In this document: positions 15,875-25,318 of the stretch, piece after piece | Layout: each line of letters opens with the position of its first letter | How positions within the stretch are numbered: the stretch's first letter is position 1 | DNA from: CAWCDJ01 sp963796485 | Lineage (GTDB): Bacteria; Acidobacteriota; Terriglobia; Bryobacterales; Bryobacteraceae | DNA: 64,000 nt | Assembly (NCBI GenBank): GCA_963796485.1 | Contig: CAWCLV010000010.1 | Location: 466,078-530,077, forward strand | Direction of reading: 5' to 3' | Notes under the pieces: model-generated | Database searches by the model: none | What the model was told of the DNA's origin: nothing | What the model saw: the letters and a program-made list of their open reading frames with translations, nothing else | Translations under genes and position numbers: made by a program

Positions 15875-17278
15875 ATGTTGCACTGTTCGCGCCGCGAGGC
15901 GTTTGCGATTCTGGGCGCCGCCCTCCTTCCCGTCTCCAGGGCGCGGGCTGCGGAGGACCCCTGGGATGGCATGGCCGCCATTCGCAGCCGCATCCGCCCG
16001 CCGGAGTTCCCCCACCGCGACTTCGAAGTCACGCGGTTCGGCGCGAAACCGGACGGCGCCGCCGACTGCACGGCTGCCATCCGGCAGGCGATTGACGAGG
16101 CTGCGCGGGCGGGCGGCGGCCGCGTGGTGATCCCGCAAGGCATCACGTTGACCGGGGCGGTCCACCTGAAGAGCAATGTGCATCTCTATCTGCCGAAGGA
16201 TGCGACCCTGCGCTTCATCCCCGATCCGAAGCTCTACCCCATCGTGCTGACGCGATTCGAAGGCCTGGAGTGCATGAACTACTCGCCGTTCGTTTACGCC
16301 TACAACCAGCAGAACATCGCGATCACAGGAGGCGGAACGCTGGACGGCCAGGCCAACTGCGACCACTGGTGGCCTTGGAGCGGCAAATCCCGCTGCGGCG
16401 GTAAACCGGGCGACCCCGACCAGCGCAAAGCGCGCGCGGCCCTGTTGCAGATGGCCGAAAAGGGCGCTCCCGTCGAGCAGCGGATTATGGGGGATGGCGG
16501 TTATCTCCGCCCCATGTTCGTGCAGCCTTACCGCTGTTCCAACGTGCTCATCGAGGGCGTCACCATCGTCAACTCGCCGATGTACGAGATGCACCCGGTA
16601 CTTTGCCGGAACGTGACGGTCCGCGACGTGACGGTTTCGAGCCATGGCCCAAATAACGACGGCTGCGACCCCGAGTCGTCGTCCGACGTCCTGATCGAAG
16701 GCTGCATCTTCGACACCGGCGACGATTGCATCGCGATCAAATCGGGGCGCAACGCCGACGGGAGGCGCCTGCACATCGCTTCGGAAAGCATCATCATCCA
16801 GAACTGCACGATGAAGGACGGCCACGGCGGCGTTACTCTCGGCAGCGAGTGCACCGGCGGGATCCGCAACGTCTACGCCCAGGATTGCCGGATGGACAGC
16901 CCCAACCTCGACCGCGTGCTCCGCTTCAAAGACAACGCCATGCGCGGCGGCGTGATCGAGAACATTTACATGCGCAACGTGCAGGCGGGGCAGGTGGCGG
17001 GTCCGGCGATCGAAGTGGACCTGATGTACGAGGAAGGCCCGAACGGCCCTTACAAGCCGCTGGTCCGCAACGTGGAGGTGGTGAACCTCGATTTGAAGAA
17101 GTGCCGCAAGGCGCTTTCGCTGCGGGGCTACCGCGACGCGCCGATTCAAAACGTGGTGCTGCGGCACTGCACCTTCGAACATGCCTCCGAGCCGAACGCA
17201 ATCGAGAATATCACGGGCCTGGTTCTGGACGACGTCCGGGTAAACGGCGAATTGATTCAGGCACCGCGCAGCGCGTAA
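15875..17278 (+). CDS. GH28 family glycoside hydrolase, exo-polygalacturonase-like
   Basis: 467 residues. The start is MLHCSRREAFAILGAALLPVSRARA, a Tat-like signal (SRREAFAIL). A pectate-lyase-superfamily N-terminus (FEVTRFGAKPDGAADCTAAI) leads to the GH28 core: SHGPNNDGCDPESS, DTGDDCIAIKSGRN, GHGGVTLGSE and RFKDNAMRGG. The longer loops and DCIAIKSGRN form are typical of bacterial exo-acting enzymes that release galacturonate from chain ends. It is divergent from uxaE/GH28 and shares their operator region. Its last 22 bases overlap the convergent epimerase gene. Confidence 0.9.
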   Translation: MLHCSRREAFAILGAALLPVSRARAAEDPWDGMAAIRSRIRPPEFPHRDFEVTRFGAKPDGAADCTAAIRQAIDEAARAGGGRVVIPQGITLTGAVHLKSNVHLYLPKDATLRFIPDPKLYPIVLTRFEGLECMNYSPFVYAYNQQNIAITGGGTLDGQANCDHWWPWSGKSRCGGKPGDPDQRKARAALLQMAEKGAPVEQRIMGDGGYLRPMFVQPYRCSNVLIEGVTIVNSPMYEMHPVLCRNVTVRDVTVSSHGPNNDGCDPESSSDVLIEGCIFDTGDDCIAIKSGRNADGRRLHIASESIIIQNCTMKDGHGGVTLGSECTGGIRNVYAQDCRMDSPNLDRVLRFKDNAMRGGVIENIYMRNVQAGQVAGPAIEVDLMYEEGPNGPYKPLVRNVEVVNLDLKKCRKALSLRGYRDAPIQNVVLRHCTFEHASEPNAIENITGLVLDDVRVNGELIQAPRSA

Positions 17279-18072
17279 TCCAGGCGGAATTCGCGGTCGC
17301 GCCCGGGGAGCAATTCGCCGAGATCCGAACGCCACGGCGACGAGTCATTGGCGGCTAGCGCGCGGATCTGCCCCGGGTTGACCGGCACCGGCAGATGCAG
17401 CGCCTCGATAAGATGCGCGGCTCCCAGCGCCAGGCCCGCGGGTACCGGCAGCACCCAACCCCGGCCGCCCTTCACGGCCCCGACGAACTCGCGCGCCGAA
17501 GGTTGCGGCTCGTAGAACAGGTTGAACGCGCCGTGCCGGCCCTGCTCGATCACCACCGCGAGCGCATCCAGAAAGTGCGCGATGCCGATCGCCGCCACCG
17601 GTGCCCTTCCGCCTCCAATCAACGGGACAACCGGGGTCTTTAGCAACGCCGCCCGCTGTTTCGCAAACAGGCCGCCGTTGCCGATCACCAGTCCCGGCCG
17701 CAGCACGGCCTGACCGGCGTCGAGAAAGATCTTCTCGATCGCGTACTTCGTTTCGCCGTACTCGGACCCGGCATCGGGGCGCGCCGAATAAGAACTGAGG
17801 AAAATCTGGCGCGTGCCGCGGGCGACCTCAAACCACGCCCGCGTGCCGCGAATGTTCTTCTCTTTGGCGGCGGCGGTGAAGTCGTGCGCCGCGTGAATCA
17901 CCACGTTCGAGCCGCGGAACACGGCTGCATCGAACGGCTCGCCGAGGCGCAGTACGGTCACGTCCGGGCCTGCTTGTCGCGCCGATCCGCGTACCTCGTG
18001 GCCCCGGCTCCGCAGATGCGCCGCCATCGCATTTCCGAGGAATCCGCGAATGCCGGTGATGAAGATGTTCAC
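17257..18072 (-). CDS. NAD(P)-dependent sugar epimerase/dehydratase-like protein
   Basis: 271 residues starting at GTG 18072, which overlaps the upstream GMC gene by 4 bases (GTGA). MNIFITGIRGFLGNAMAAHL gives the Rossmann GxxGxxG, VVIHAAHDF the second strand, and YGETK the YxxxK catalytic pair with SSYSAR supplying the Ser. It is shorter than many extended SDR enzymes, and the C-terminal substrate domain is reduced. A reductase or epimerase acting on a nucleotide sugar or lipid-linked substrate is inferred. The longer frame upstream of 18072 is a shadow of the GMC gene. Confidence 0.82.
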   Translation of the reverse strand: MNIFITGIRGFLGNAMAAHLRSRGHEVRGSARQAGPDVTVLRLGEPFDAAVFRGSNVVIHAAHDFTAAAKEKNIRGTRAWFEVARGTRQIFLSSYSARPDAGSEYGETKYAIEKIFLDAGQAVLRPGLVIGNGGLFAKQRAALLKTPVVPLIGGGRAPVAAIGIAHFLDALAVVIEQGRHGAFNLFYEPQPSAREFVGAVKGGRGWVLPVPAGLALGAAHLIEALHLPVPVNPGQIRALAANDSSPWRSDLGELLPGRDREFRLDYALRGA

Positions 18073-19637
18073 GCCGCCTCGCCCGCTGCCGCGCGCCCCA
18101 CGCGAAGCGCGTTGGCCATGATGGTGAACGTCAGGTTCTTCGCCGGCAGCCGCGAAAAACATCCGCCATCCACCACGTAGACGCGTTTCGAACCGCCGAG
18201 AAGGCAACTGCGATCCGTCTCGTATCGCCCCGGATTCGTGCGCATTGGCAGCGTGCCCGAGAAATGCAGCCCCGCTCCCATGCCGGGCCGTTGGATCAGC
18301 GCCGGGTGGCTCAAAAATCCGATGCGCCGGAACAGGGGGATCAGCCGCTCCACGGCGTCCAATGGCTGCCGTTCGAATTCGATTTCCAGTTCTCCTGACG
18401 GCCGCAGCCGGACGTAGCTTCCCGCCGCTTCGCGACCGGGGTGGAACAACATCAGGAGTCCCATCGCGGGAGCAAGGTACTTCGTCCACGCCATGTTGGC
18501 GCGGAACGAGAGCGGCAGGCTGCCCAAAACATCGGAACGGAGCGGCCCGGTCGTCCCGTAGAGCGTGCCCTGCAACGGCTCGCCCGCTCCATCCGCGATC
18601 AGGTTCAGCTGCGCGAGCGACGTATCGTGAACCGGCAGCGCCTCGCCGATCCGCGACAGCCGGAACAGCGGCAGGCATTCCATCGGGTTGTCGAGCACCG
18701 GCAGACGCGTCTCGTAGTCGGCATTCGATTCGAGGACGATCCGCGCCGTGTTGAGCGCCCCCGCGCCGAGCAACAGTTTACGCGCGAGGTATGTCTCTTC
18801 CGCCCCGGTCTCCAGGTTGCGCGCCAGAACTTCCACGCCATCGTCCCGTTCCCGGTAGCGCAGCACCAGGCGCCGGTCGCGGTACTCCAGCGCCTTGTCG
18901 CGGATCATCTCCTCCACCGTGTAGGCGGGTGTGTAAATTGCCGGATCGTGGGGCTGAAAGAATTCCAGGTTGCGGTACGCGTAAGGCTCGCGGCCATTGT
19001 GCGGGAGCGTCAGGACCGCGAGTCGCGGCCGCCCCAGCGTCACACCCGCAGCGCGGAACAGCGCGATCCGGCGGCGATATCCCGCCAGCATTTCCTCGAA
19101 AAACGGCGCCAGCTTGAGCGGCGGCTGGAGGCGTTCATCGTGGTCGAAGTAGGGCTCGAGATCGTCGTTCGAGCCGCTGATGCCGATGTGCGTGGTCAGT
19201 TCATCGTAGAACGGGCGGAGATCGTCGGCGCCGATCGGGAACCCGGACAGGTCGCGGTCCGTGAAGCGATAGACTCCCGCGCCCCAGCCATTCGCCAGCC
19301 CGCCTTTTGCCAGGCTGATGACGCCTTCGAACGCTTTGCTCGCCACCGGCGAGAGCCGCATCCAGTCGCGCACGATGTACGACATGTAGGGCGATTTCAG
19401 CTTCAGGCTGATCGGCCTGTGCGAGAGGTTGTGCAGGCTTTCGAAGTGCTCGCCGATCAGCGACGGGAAGAGGTCTTCCGCACGCTTTCGAAGCTCGTAC
19501 AGGTTGTCCGAAAGGTCGGGCGCCCGGCGGGCATCGAAGCCCACGTCGAGCATGAGGATCCGGCGGCCGCGCGCCCCGTATGCCGCGAACGCCGCGCCCG
19601 GGCCCGACCCGACTATCACGATGTCAAACGAGTCCAT
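18069..19637 (-). CDS. GMC family FAD-dependent oxidoreductase
   Basis: 522 residues. FDIVIVGSGPGAAFAAYGA is the FAD-binding beta-alpha-beta motif at the N-terminus; AKGGLANGWGAGVYRF corresponds to the second GMC signature area, KLLLGAGALNTARIVLES precedes the substrate domain, and the C-terminus has HFSGTLPM and YVVDGGCFSRLPAKNLTFTIMANALR, the usual GMC end block with the active-site His. No export signal, so it is probably cytoplasmic. It overlaps its neighbours on both sides (14 and 4 bases), so all three proteins are made together. Substrate unknown; alcohol or sugar oxidation is the family chemistry. Confidence 0.87.
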   Translation of the reverse strand: MDSFDIVIVGSGPGAAFAAYGARGRRILMLDVGFDARRAPDLSDNLYELRKRAEDLFPSLIGEHFESLHNLSHRPISLKLKSPYMSYIVRDWMRLSPVASKAFEGVISLAKGGLANGWGAGVYRFTDRDLSGFPIGADDLRPFYDELTTHIGISGSNDDLEPYFDHDERLQPPLKLAPFFEEMLAGYRRRIALFRAAGVTLGRPRLAVLTLPHNGREPYAYRNLEFFQPHDPAIYTPAYTVEEMIRDKALEYRDRRLVLRYRERDDGVEVLARNLETGAEETYLARKLLLGAGALNTARIVLESNADYETRLPVLDNPMECLPLFRLSRIGEALPVHDTSLAQLNLIADGAGEPLQGTLYGTTGPLRSDVLGSLPLSFRANMAWTKYLAPAMGLLMLFHPGREAAGSYVRLRPSGELEIEFERQPLDAVERLIPLFRRIGFLSHPALIQRPGMGAGLHFSGTLPMRTNPGRYETDRSCLLGGSKRVYVVDGGCFSRLPAKNLTFTIMANALRVGRAAAGEAA

Positions 19638-20031
19638 GGCGGCGAACCAGGTAAGTGCCCTTCGCCAGTTTCCAGGCGCTGCGGATGGTGGCCGCGGCCA
19701 GGGCTCCGGCCGCCCCTGCCCGCGACGGGCGCAGGTTCACGAATTCCCCCAGGTATTCCGACCGAACTTCGGCCAGGTAGCAGAGCATCTGCATTTTCCG
19801 CGTGAGCTCCCGTCCCGCTCCCCGCCGGCGCAGCGCAAATTCGACGGCTTCTGCGTCCAAACGGCGGGCCACCACCGCTGCCGCTGCGGCGGACGCCTCA
19901 CCTTCCAGCCCCAACTCACGGTGGGCCTGTTCGTATCGCGCCGCCACCGCGGGGTCGATCGCGCGGCCGAACAATGACGCGTGCAAGTGGCGCGCCTCAT
20001 CCGCCAGGGAGGGTTGGCTCACGACCGGCAT
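19624..20031 (-). CDS. unknown protein coupled to a GMC oxidoreductase
   Basis: 135 residues, Ala/Arg/Leu-rich and predicted all-helical (LADEARHLHASLFGRAIDPAVAARYEQAHREL onwards), without signal peptide or convincing membrane helix. I do not recognise the family. The last 14 bases overlap the GMC gene, and the set is completed by an overlapping epimerase gene. Some GMC dehydrogenases need a small helical partner subunit; that is a possible role here but only by context. Confidence 0.65.
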   Translation of the reverse strand: MPVVSQPSLADEARHLHASLFGRAIDPAVAARYEQAHRELGLEGEASAAAAAVVARRLDAEAVEFALRRRGAGRELTRKMQMLCYLAEVRSEYLGEFVNLRPSRAGAAGALAAATIRSAWKLAKGTYLVRRHGLV

Positions 20032-20045
20032 TGTAGCATCGCGGA

Positions 20046-21128
20046 TCAGAATGCCCGCCCGTACTGCCGCGGCGGGTGCATCGCGAAGCCCAACTCGCGG
20101 GCCGCATGCAGCGGCCAGTATGGATCGCGCAAAAACGCCCGGGCCAGCAGCACCATATCCGCGCGGCCGGCCCGCAGAATTTCATCCGCCTGACGGGCCT
20201 CCGTGATCAGCCCCACCGCTCCCGTCGGCACGCCGGCCTCGCGCCGCAAGCGCTCCGCGAACGGAACCTGGTAGCCCGGCGCCACCGGGATCTTTTGATC
20301 CAACACCAGGCCTCCGGAGGAGCAATCCACCAGATCCACGCCCAATCCCTTTACGCGCCTCGCCAGTTCCACCGATTCCTCCGCGGTCCATCCGCCTTCG
20401 GCCCAATCGGTGGCGGAAATGCGCAGAAACAGCGGCAGGTTTTGCGGCCAGGCTGCCCGCACCGCTTTCGTAACCTCGATGGCCAGCCGGGTTCGATTCT
20501 CGAAAGAACCGCCGTACTCATCCCGCCTGAAATTGCTCAGCGGGGAAAGAAACTCGTGGATCAGGTAGCCATGGGCGGCATGAATTTCGACCACGTGGAA
20601 GCCAGCCGCCAGCGCCCGTTTCGCCGCCGCCGCGAAAGCTTCGATCACGCCGGCGATATCGGCCTTCGACAACTCTACGGGCGCCGGATCCTCCGGCCGA
20701 AACGGCGCCGGGCTCGGGGCTACCGGCTGCCATCCGCCCTCGGACGGCAAAATCGTCCCTCCGCTCTCCCACGGCGGCCGGGTGCTGGCCTTCCGCCCCG
20801 CGTGCGCCAGTTGGATTCCCGCCGCGGCCCCCTGCTCGCGGAGAAACGCGGTAATGCGCGAGAGGAACGGCACGTGCTCGTCTTTCCAGATGCCCTGGTC
20901 GGCCGGGGAAATGCGCCCGCGCGCCTCTACCGCAGTGGCTTCCATGATCACCAGTCCGGCTCCTCCTGCGGCACGGCTGCCCAGGTGGACCATGTGCCAG
21001 TCGTTCGCGAACCCATCGCGGCTGGAGTACTGGCACATCGGCGAGACCGCGATGCGGTTCCGAAAAGTCACCTCACGGATGGAAAGAGGCGTGAACAGGG
21101 GAGAGGCGCTTTCGCTCTGAGGGGTCAT
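20046..21128 (-). CDS. NADH:flavin oxidoreductase, old yellow enzyme (YqjM/NamA-like)
   Basis: 360 residues from ATG 21128 (MTPQSESASPLF). Markers of the FMN TIM-barrel family: NRIAVSPMCQYSSRDGFANDWH, with the Cys found in YqjM-type enzymes, then QLAHAGRKAST, EIHAAHGYLIHEFLSPLSNFRRDEYGGSFENRTRL and ADMVLLARAFLRDPYWP. It would reduce activated double bonds using NAD(P)H. It ends 14 bases before the small gene of the GMC set and could be read through into it. The ORF upstream of 21128 runs into the nested palindrome and is not coding. Confidence 0.92.
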   Translation of the reverse strand: MTPQSESASPLFTPLSIREVTFRNRIAVSPMCQYSSRDGFANDWHMVHLGSRAAGGAGLVIMEATAVEARGRISPADQGIWKDEHVPFLSRITAFLREQGAAAGIQLAHAGRKASTRPPWESGGTILPSEGGWQPVAPSPAPFRPEDPAPVELSKADIAGVIEAFAAAAKRALAAGFHVVEIHAAHGYLIHEFLSPLSNFRRDEYGGSFENRTRLAIEVTKAVRAAWPQNLPLFLRISATDWAEGGWTAEESVELARRVKGLGVDLVDCSSGGLVLDQKIPVAPGYQVPFAERLRREAGVPTGAVGLITEARQADEILRAGRADMVLLARAFLRDPYWPLHAARELGFAMHPPRQYGRAF

Positions 21129-21188
21129 CCATTCTAGTGTAGTGCGTCTCAAATTATCAGTTGGAGCAAAACTCGAAACTGCCGACCT

Positions 21189-21366
21189 AACCGCGGAGGC
21201 GCGGAGGAAAACGCGGAAAAGAGGAAGATTAAGGAGACCGCTTTGAGATCGCGTAGCGAGCGGAGGTACGTGGACGTTCACGATATCTCCGCTTCCTCCG
21301 TGATCTCAAGATCTGATTTTTTGTTTCTCCGCGTTTACCTCCGCGCCTTCGCGTCTCCGCGGTGAA
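21189..21366. repeat. nested palindromic repeat element, copy A
   Basis: Outer arms: ACCGCGGAGGCGCGGAGG near 21190 against an inverted copy at 21324-21366 that has one extra 8-base unit. Inner arms: TTGAGATC..AGCGGAG at 21243-21265 against its complement at 21287-21309 (19 of 23 positions). The element fills the space between the debranching enzyme stop and the reductase start. A second copy with the same architecture is at 43658-43907. It has no reading frame and can fold into a long cruciform or RNA hairpin. Confidence 0.7.
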
Positions 21367-21410
21367 GGCGCAGCCCCTGTGTTCCGGGCGAGCGCTCCGC
21401 TTCTGAGCCG

Positions 21411-23456
21411 CTACACTACCACAGGCCCGGTTTTCAGCCAGCAGCGCAGCACCTCGGCCACGCTCCACGCCTGCGCGATGCACCCGCGGGGCGTATATGG
21501 GGGCTCGGCGTCGAAGATTTCGCTGATGGATCCGATAGACTGTTCCGCGAGGTGCGGCACGAACCCTTCGAGCATCTTCCGTGCCGCCGCCAGTTGATCC
21601 GGGTAGATCTTCAGGAAGGCATCGATATACGGGCCGATCAGCCAGGCCCAGACCGTGCCCTGGTGGTACGCGGCATCGCGGGAGCGCAGATCGCCGTAGT
21701 ATCTCGGCTTGTAGTCCGGATGCCCCGGCGCGAGGGAGCGCAGCCCCACCGGCGTCAGCAGGCGCTCCGTCACCACATCCATCACCGGCTTCCAGTAGCG
21801 CTTGTCGAGCACCGGAAAATCCAGCGAGATGGCCATCACCTGGTTGGGACGGCAGGCATCGTCGTTGCCGCCGGTCTCGGCATCCACGACGTCGTAGAGA
21901 TAGCCGCCCGCCGCGTTCCAGAACCGGGTATTGAAGGACTCGTGGACGCGCGCCGCGGCTTCCCCCATTTTCTTCGCGTCGGCCTCGTGTTCCTGCCGCC
22001 GCAGCCACTTTTCGGCGAGGCGCAGGGCGTTGTACCAGAGGGCATTGATCTCCACCGCCTTGCCCCGGCGCGGCGTCACAACCCAATCCCCCACCTTGGC
22101 GTCCATCCAGGTGAGCTGATAGCCTTCCTGGCCCTGGCGCAGCAGCCCGTCTTCCGGATCCACCCCGATCCCGAACCGCGTGCCGCGCATGTGGTGGACG
22201 ATGATCTCCACCAGCCTGGGCAGCAGTAATTCGAGCGTCGTGAGATCCCCGGTGTATTCCACGTAGCGATGGATCGCGTGGAAATACCAGAGGGTCGCGT
22301 CCGCCGTGTTGTAGAGGCCCTGGGCATCGCCTTCGGGGAACATGTTGGGGATCAGGCCGTCGCGCACGTACTGGGCGAACGTGCGCAGAATCCACGCCGC
22401 CTCGTTGGTGCGGCCCGTCGCCAGGGTGAGGCCTTCCAGGCTGATCATCGTGTCGCGCCCCCAGTCGGTAAACCAGTGGTAGCCGGCGATCACGGTGCGG
22501 ATTTCGTCGCCTTGCGCCCTGGCGCGTGCGGTGTCCTCGACGCGGCCGGCGGGCGTGATCAGAAACTGGTCCGCGGCGAGCGTCCACTCGGCGCCGATGC
22601 CTTCCTGCAATTCCGGAGGCGCGGCAGAGAGCAGCAGCCGGCGGCGGTCCATTTCCGAGCGAAACGCAGACTCCGGCGTCATCGCCAGGATGGTCTCCCA
22701 CTTTTCGGCGGATGCGGTCAGGGTAGCCATCTGGCCTTTCTCCAGGTCCGAGCGGAAGTACCCCGGGCTCCAGAGCGAGCCCTGCCACTCATACCCGCGG
22801 TTCCTTTCCGTCGCGTAGGGGATCAAACCGGTCTTTTTCCGATCGAAGGTAAAAGCCGAACAGGGGGCGTGAAACTGCAAATGGAGCGGCGGGAAATCGT
22901 TGCCCCCCGTGATCTCGAATTGGTCTTCGTGAACCGTGAGCACGTACCGTCGCTGGTCAGCGCGGCCCACGGCATCGTCGTGGGAACGGAAGTGGATCGC
23001 CGGCCTCAAACCGATGCGCAGCAGTCCGTCGCCCCGGACGATCCGGTAGCTGATGCGCACGGTGTTCTGGCGGTAGCTGAGGAACAGCCGCTTCTCCACA
23101 ACGAACCCGCCGACCTCGTATCGCCAGACCGGCAATCCCGTTTGCAGATGAAACTCGACCGGGTGGAGAACCTGCTCCCCCATGGCGCCGCCGAATTCTC
23201 CGGGCGCGATATAGAAGATCCGCCGGTCCGGAAGACGCAGGCGCTCGGAAAGCGCGTTCAACATCACCGTCCTGCCCAGCGGGTTGGGCAGCGCGGCGAT
23301 CAGCAGGCCGTGGTAACGGCGCGTAATATCTCCCCTTACGGTGCCTGAGGCGTAGCCGCCCAGACCGTTCGTGACCAGCCACTCCTCGCGGAGATGCGGA
23401 TCCGCATCGGGGTCGGGCAGGTCCCGCGCGGGGAGTTTGCGGATCAAATCCGCCAT
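21411..23456 (-). CDS. glycogen debranching enzyme (amylo-alpha-1,6-glucosidase, GH133-like)
   Basis: 681 residues from ATG 23456, with GGGAGAG upstream; it overlaps the treZ stop by 13 bases. N-terminal domain: EEWLVTNGLGGYASGT and RRYHGLLIAALP, the start block of archaeal/bacterial debranching enzymes. C-terminal (alpha/alpha)6 domain: GYHWFTDWGRDTMISLEGL, PNMFPEGDAQGLYNTADATLWYFHAI and YHQGTVWAWLIGPYIDAF. It removes alpha-1,6 glucosyl branches from glycogen. Last gene of the alpha-glucan operon. Confidence 0.92.
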   Translation of the reverse strand: MADLIRKLPARDLPDPDADPHLREEWLVTNGLGGYASGTVRGDITRRYHGLLIAALPNPLGRTVMLNALSERLRLPDRRIFYIAPGEFGGAMGEQVLHPVEFHLQTGLPVWRYEVGGFVVEKRLFLSYRQNTVRISYRIVRGDGLLRIGLRPAIHFRSHDDAVGRADQRRYVLTVHEDQFEITGGNDFPPLHLQFHAPCSAFTFDRKKTGLIPYATERNRGYEWQGSLWSPGYFRSDLEKGQMATLTASAEKWETILAMTPESAFRSEMDRRRLLLSAAPPELQEGIGAEWTLAADQFLITPAGRVEDTARARAQGDEIRTVIAGYHWFTDWGRDTMISLEGLTLATGRTNEAAWILRTFAQYVRDGLIPNMFPEGDAQGLYNTADATLWYFHAIHRYVEYTGDLTTLELLLPRLVEIIVHHMRGTRFGIGVDPEDGLLRQGQEGYQLTWMDAKVGDWVVTPRRGKAVEINALWYNALRLAEKWLRRQEHEADAKKMGEAAARVHESFNTRFWNAAGGYLYDVVDAETGGNDDACRPNQVMAISLDFPVLDKRYWKPVMDVVTERLLTPVGLRSLAPGHPDYKPRYYGDLRSRDAAYHQGTVWAWLIGPYIDAFLKIYPDQLAAARKMLEGFVPHLAEQSIGSISEIFDAEPPYTPRGCIAQAWSVAEVLRCWLKTGPVVV

Positions 23457-25318
23457 TGCGGTATCTCTCCCGATGGCCGCAGCACCATGGCCGAATGGGC
23501 CGGTACCCGCCACGGGCTGCCGCTATCGACGGTTCCGTTGCCGGTGCCGCCGTAGACGGGATCCTCGCTCGACCATTGCACCGTCCAGACGCCTCCTTCG
23601 GGCGGCGCGAGCAGCGGCTCGGACGGCGGGTCGAGCACCAGATCGGGTCCGAGATTAAGGAGCAGCAGGCGGCCTGCGTCAGGCTCGCCGAAATAGCGCA
23701 GCACCAGGGCCTCCGGCCCGAGGACGGCCCCATCCACTCCGCCCTTGCTTTGAGTCCGGAAAACCGGCTCGCGACGGCGCATCCGCAGCAGGTCTTTGTG
23801 CAGCCGGTACACGGACTCGTGAGCCTCGCGCTCCCGCAAATCCAGCTTCGATCGCTCGAACGTTGCCGGATCCGAAGGGTCCGGGTGATAGGGCAGCATC
23901 TCCGGCGCCGCCAGGCTCGGAAACTGCGCCAAGAACTGATAGCGTCCCTGCCGTGTCAAATCACGGAGCTCTCCCGTATGGTCCGCAAAGAAATAGAAGG
24001 GGCTCGACGCGCCGAACTCCTGCCCCTGGAAAAGCAGTGGTGTCCACGGGCCGAGAAGCAAGAGGGCTGTCATGGCCCGGAAGCGGCCCGGGCTGGTCAG
24101 CTGATGCAGGCGTTGGCCCCGCCCGGAATTCGCAATCTGGTCATGGTTGTCGATAAAGCTCACGAACTGCGGCGGCGACAAATCCGCGGCCGGGGTGCCT
24201 CGCCGCTTCCCCTGCCAGGAACTGCGCTGCCCCTGGTAGAGGAATCCGTGTCTCGCCGCCGAGATGAGTTCCTGGGGGGTTCCGCGATAATCGCTGTAAT
24301 AGGCCTCATAGCGCCCCGTCACGGCCACCCGCGCGCTGTGATGAAAATCGTCGTTCCAGATGGCGTCCAGGCCGTAGCCGCGGCGCTCCGGGGGGAGTGC
24401 CACCATGGCTCGCTGGCCTTCGTTTTCGGCAATCATGAGCACGGTCCGTTGTCCGGCCGCCGACCGCATTTCTTCGGTGAGCACCTGTAAAATATGCACA
24501 GGCGAGCTGTCGAACATCTGCTGCGTCGCATCCAACCGCAATCCATCCAGGTGGTATTCCCGCGCCCAGTAGGCCGCGTTCATCGCCACATATTCGCGTA
24601 CACTCCCGGAGCCGGGTCCGTCATAATTGATGGCCCTGCCCCATTCGTTGTCGTAGCGCTCGGTAAAGTAGTCCGCGGAATACTGTGCGAGGTAGTTGCC
24701 GTCCGGTCCGAGATGGTTGTACACGACGTCGAGGATCACCGCGATCCCGTGCACGTGCGCATCGTTCACGAAGCTCCGGAAATCGTCGGGCTTTCCGTAG
24801 ACCGCCACGGGCGCGAAGAGTCCCACGCCGTCGTACCCCCAGTTGAAACGGCCCGGAAAGTCCGCGACAGGCATCACTTCCACCGCATTGATGCCGGCGT
24901 CGGCCAGTTCGAAGAGTTGCTGCCGCGCGGCGTCCCAGGTGCCCTCACGCGTGAATGTGCCGATATGAATTTCGGAGACCACCAGTCCCGTGAGTTCCGG
25001 CCCGCGCCATGCCTGATCGGTCCAATGGAATCCGGAAGTATCGATCACCTCCGACGGTCCGTGCGGGCCGTCCGGCTGGAAGCGCGATGCGGGATCGGGA
25101 AACGAGTCGCCGCCGTCGAGGCGGAACTTGTAGCGCATGCCGGGTCTGGCAGCGGCGAAGAGCCCGGAAAAGTACCCGCCCTCCTCTTTCCGGAGCGCGA
25201 AGGCATCCCCCGCGCCTTCCGGGACGACATCCACAGATCCGCGCTTCGGAGCCCAAACCCGAAAGTGCACTCCGTCTTCCGGGAAATATTCCGCCCCGAC
25301 CGGAAACCGGCGATTCAT
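23444..25318 (-). CDS. treZ: malto-oligosyltrehalose trehalohydrolase
   Basis: 624 residues from ATG 25318; ATG and the glgX stop share ATGA. N-terminal CBM48-like part (YFPEDGVHFRVWAPKRGSVDVV), then the GH13 barrel: ILDVVYNHLGPDGN (region I), DGLRLDATQQ (region II, nucleophile Asp), LMIAENEG (region III, acid/base Glu) and FIDNHDQIAN (region IV). The IAENE form and PDGNYL are characteristic of TreZ, which cuts trehalose from maltooligosyl-trehalose. Its partner synthase TreY is not in the window, although GlgX, upstream, is the usual third member. The longer frame upstream of 25318 is a shadow of glgX. Confidence 0.92.
   Translation of the reverse strand: MNRRFPVGAEYFPEDGVHFRVWAPKRGSVDVVPEGAGDAFALRKEEGGYFSGLFAAARPGMRYKFRLDGGDSFPDPASRFQPDGPHGPSEVIDTSGFHWTDQAWRGPELTGLVVSEIHIGTFTREGTWDAARQQLFELADAGINAVEVMPVADFPGRFNWGYDGVGLFAPVAVYGKPDDFRSFVNDAHVHGIAVILDVVYNHLGPDGNYLAQYSADYFTERYDNEWGRAINYDGPGSGSVREYVAMNAAYWAREYHLDGLRLDATQQMFDSSPVHILQVLTEEMRSAAGQRTVLMIAENEGQRAMVALPPERRGYGLDAIWNDDFHHSARVAVTGRYEAYYSDYRGTPQELISAARHGFLYQGQRSSWQGKRRGTPAADLSPPQFVSFIDNHDQIANSGRGQRLHQLTSPGRFRAMTALLLLGPWTPLLFQGQEFGASSPFYFFADHTGELRDLTRQGRYQFLAQFPSLAAPEMLPYHPDPSDPATFERSKLDLREREAHESVYRLHKDLLRMRRREPVFRTQSKGGVDGAVLGPEALVLRYFGEPDAGRLLLLNLGPDLVLDPPSEPLLAPPEGGVWTVQWSSEDPVYGGTGNGTVDSGSPWRVPAHSAMVLRPSGEIPQWRI

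Noticed and set aside
18073..18678. N-terminal extension of the epimerase frame
   Set aside because: It lies within the GMC gene; the GTGA overlap and Rossmann motif place the start at 18072.
21189..21366. Repeated CGCGGAGG units as a CRISPR-like array
   Set aside because: Units are adjacent, not spaced by unique spacers, and are arranged as inverted arms.
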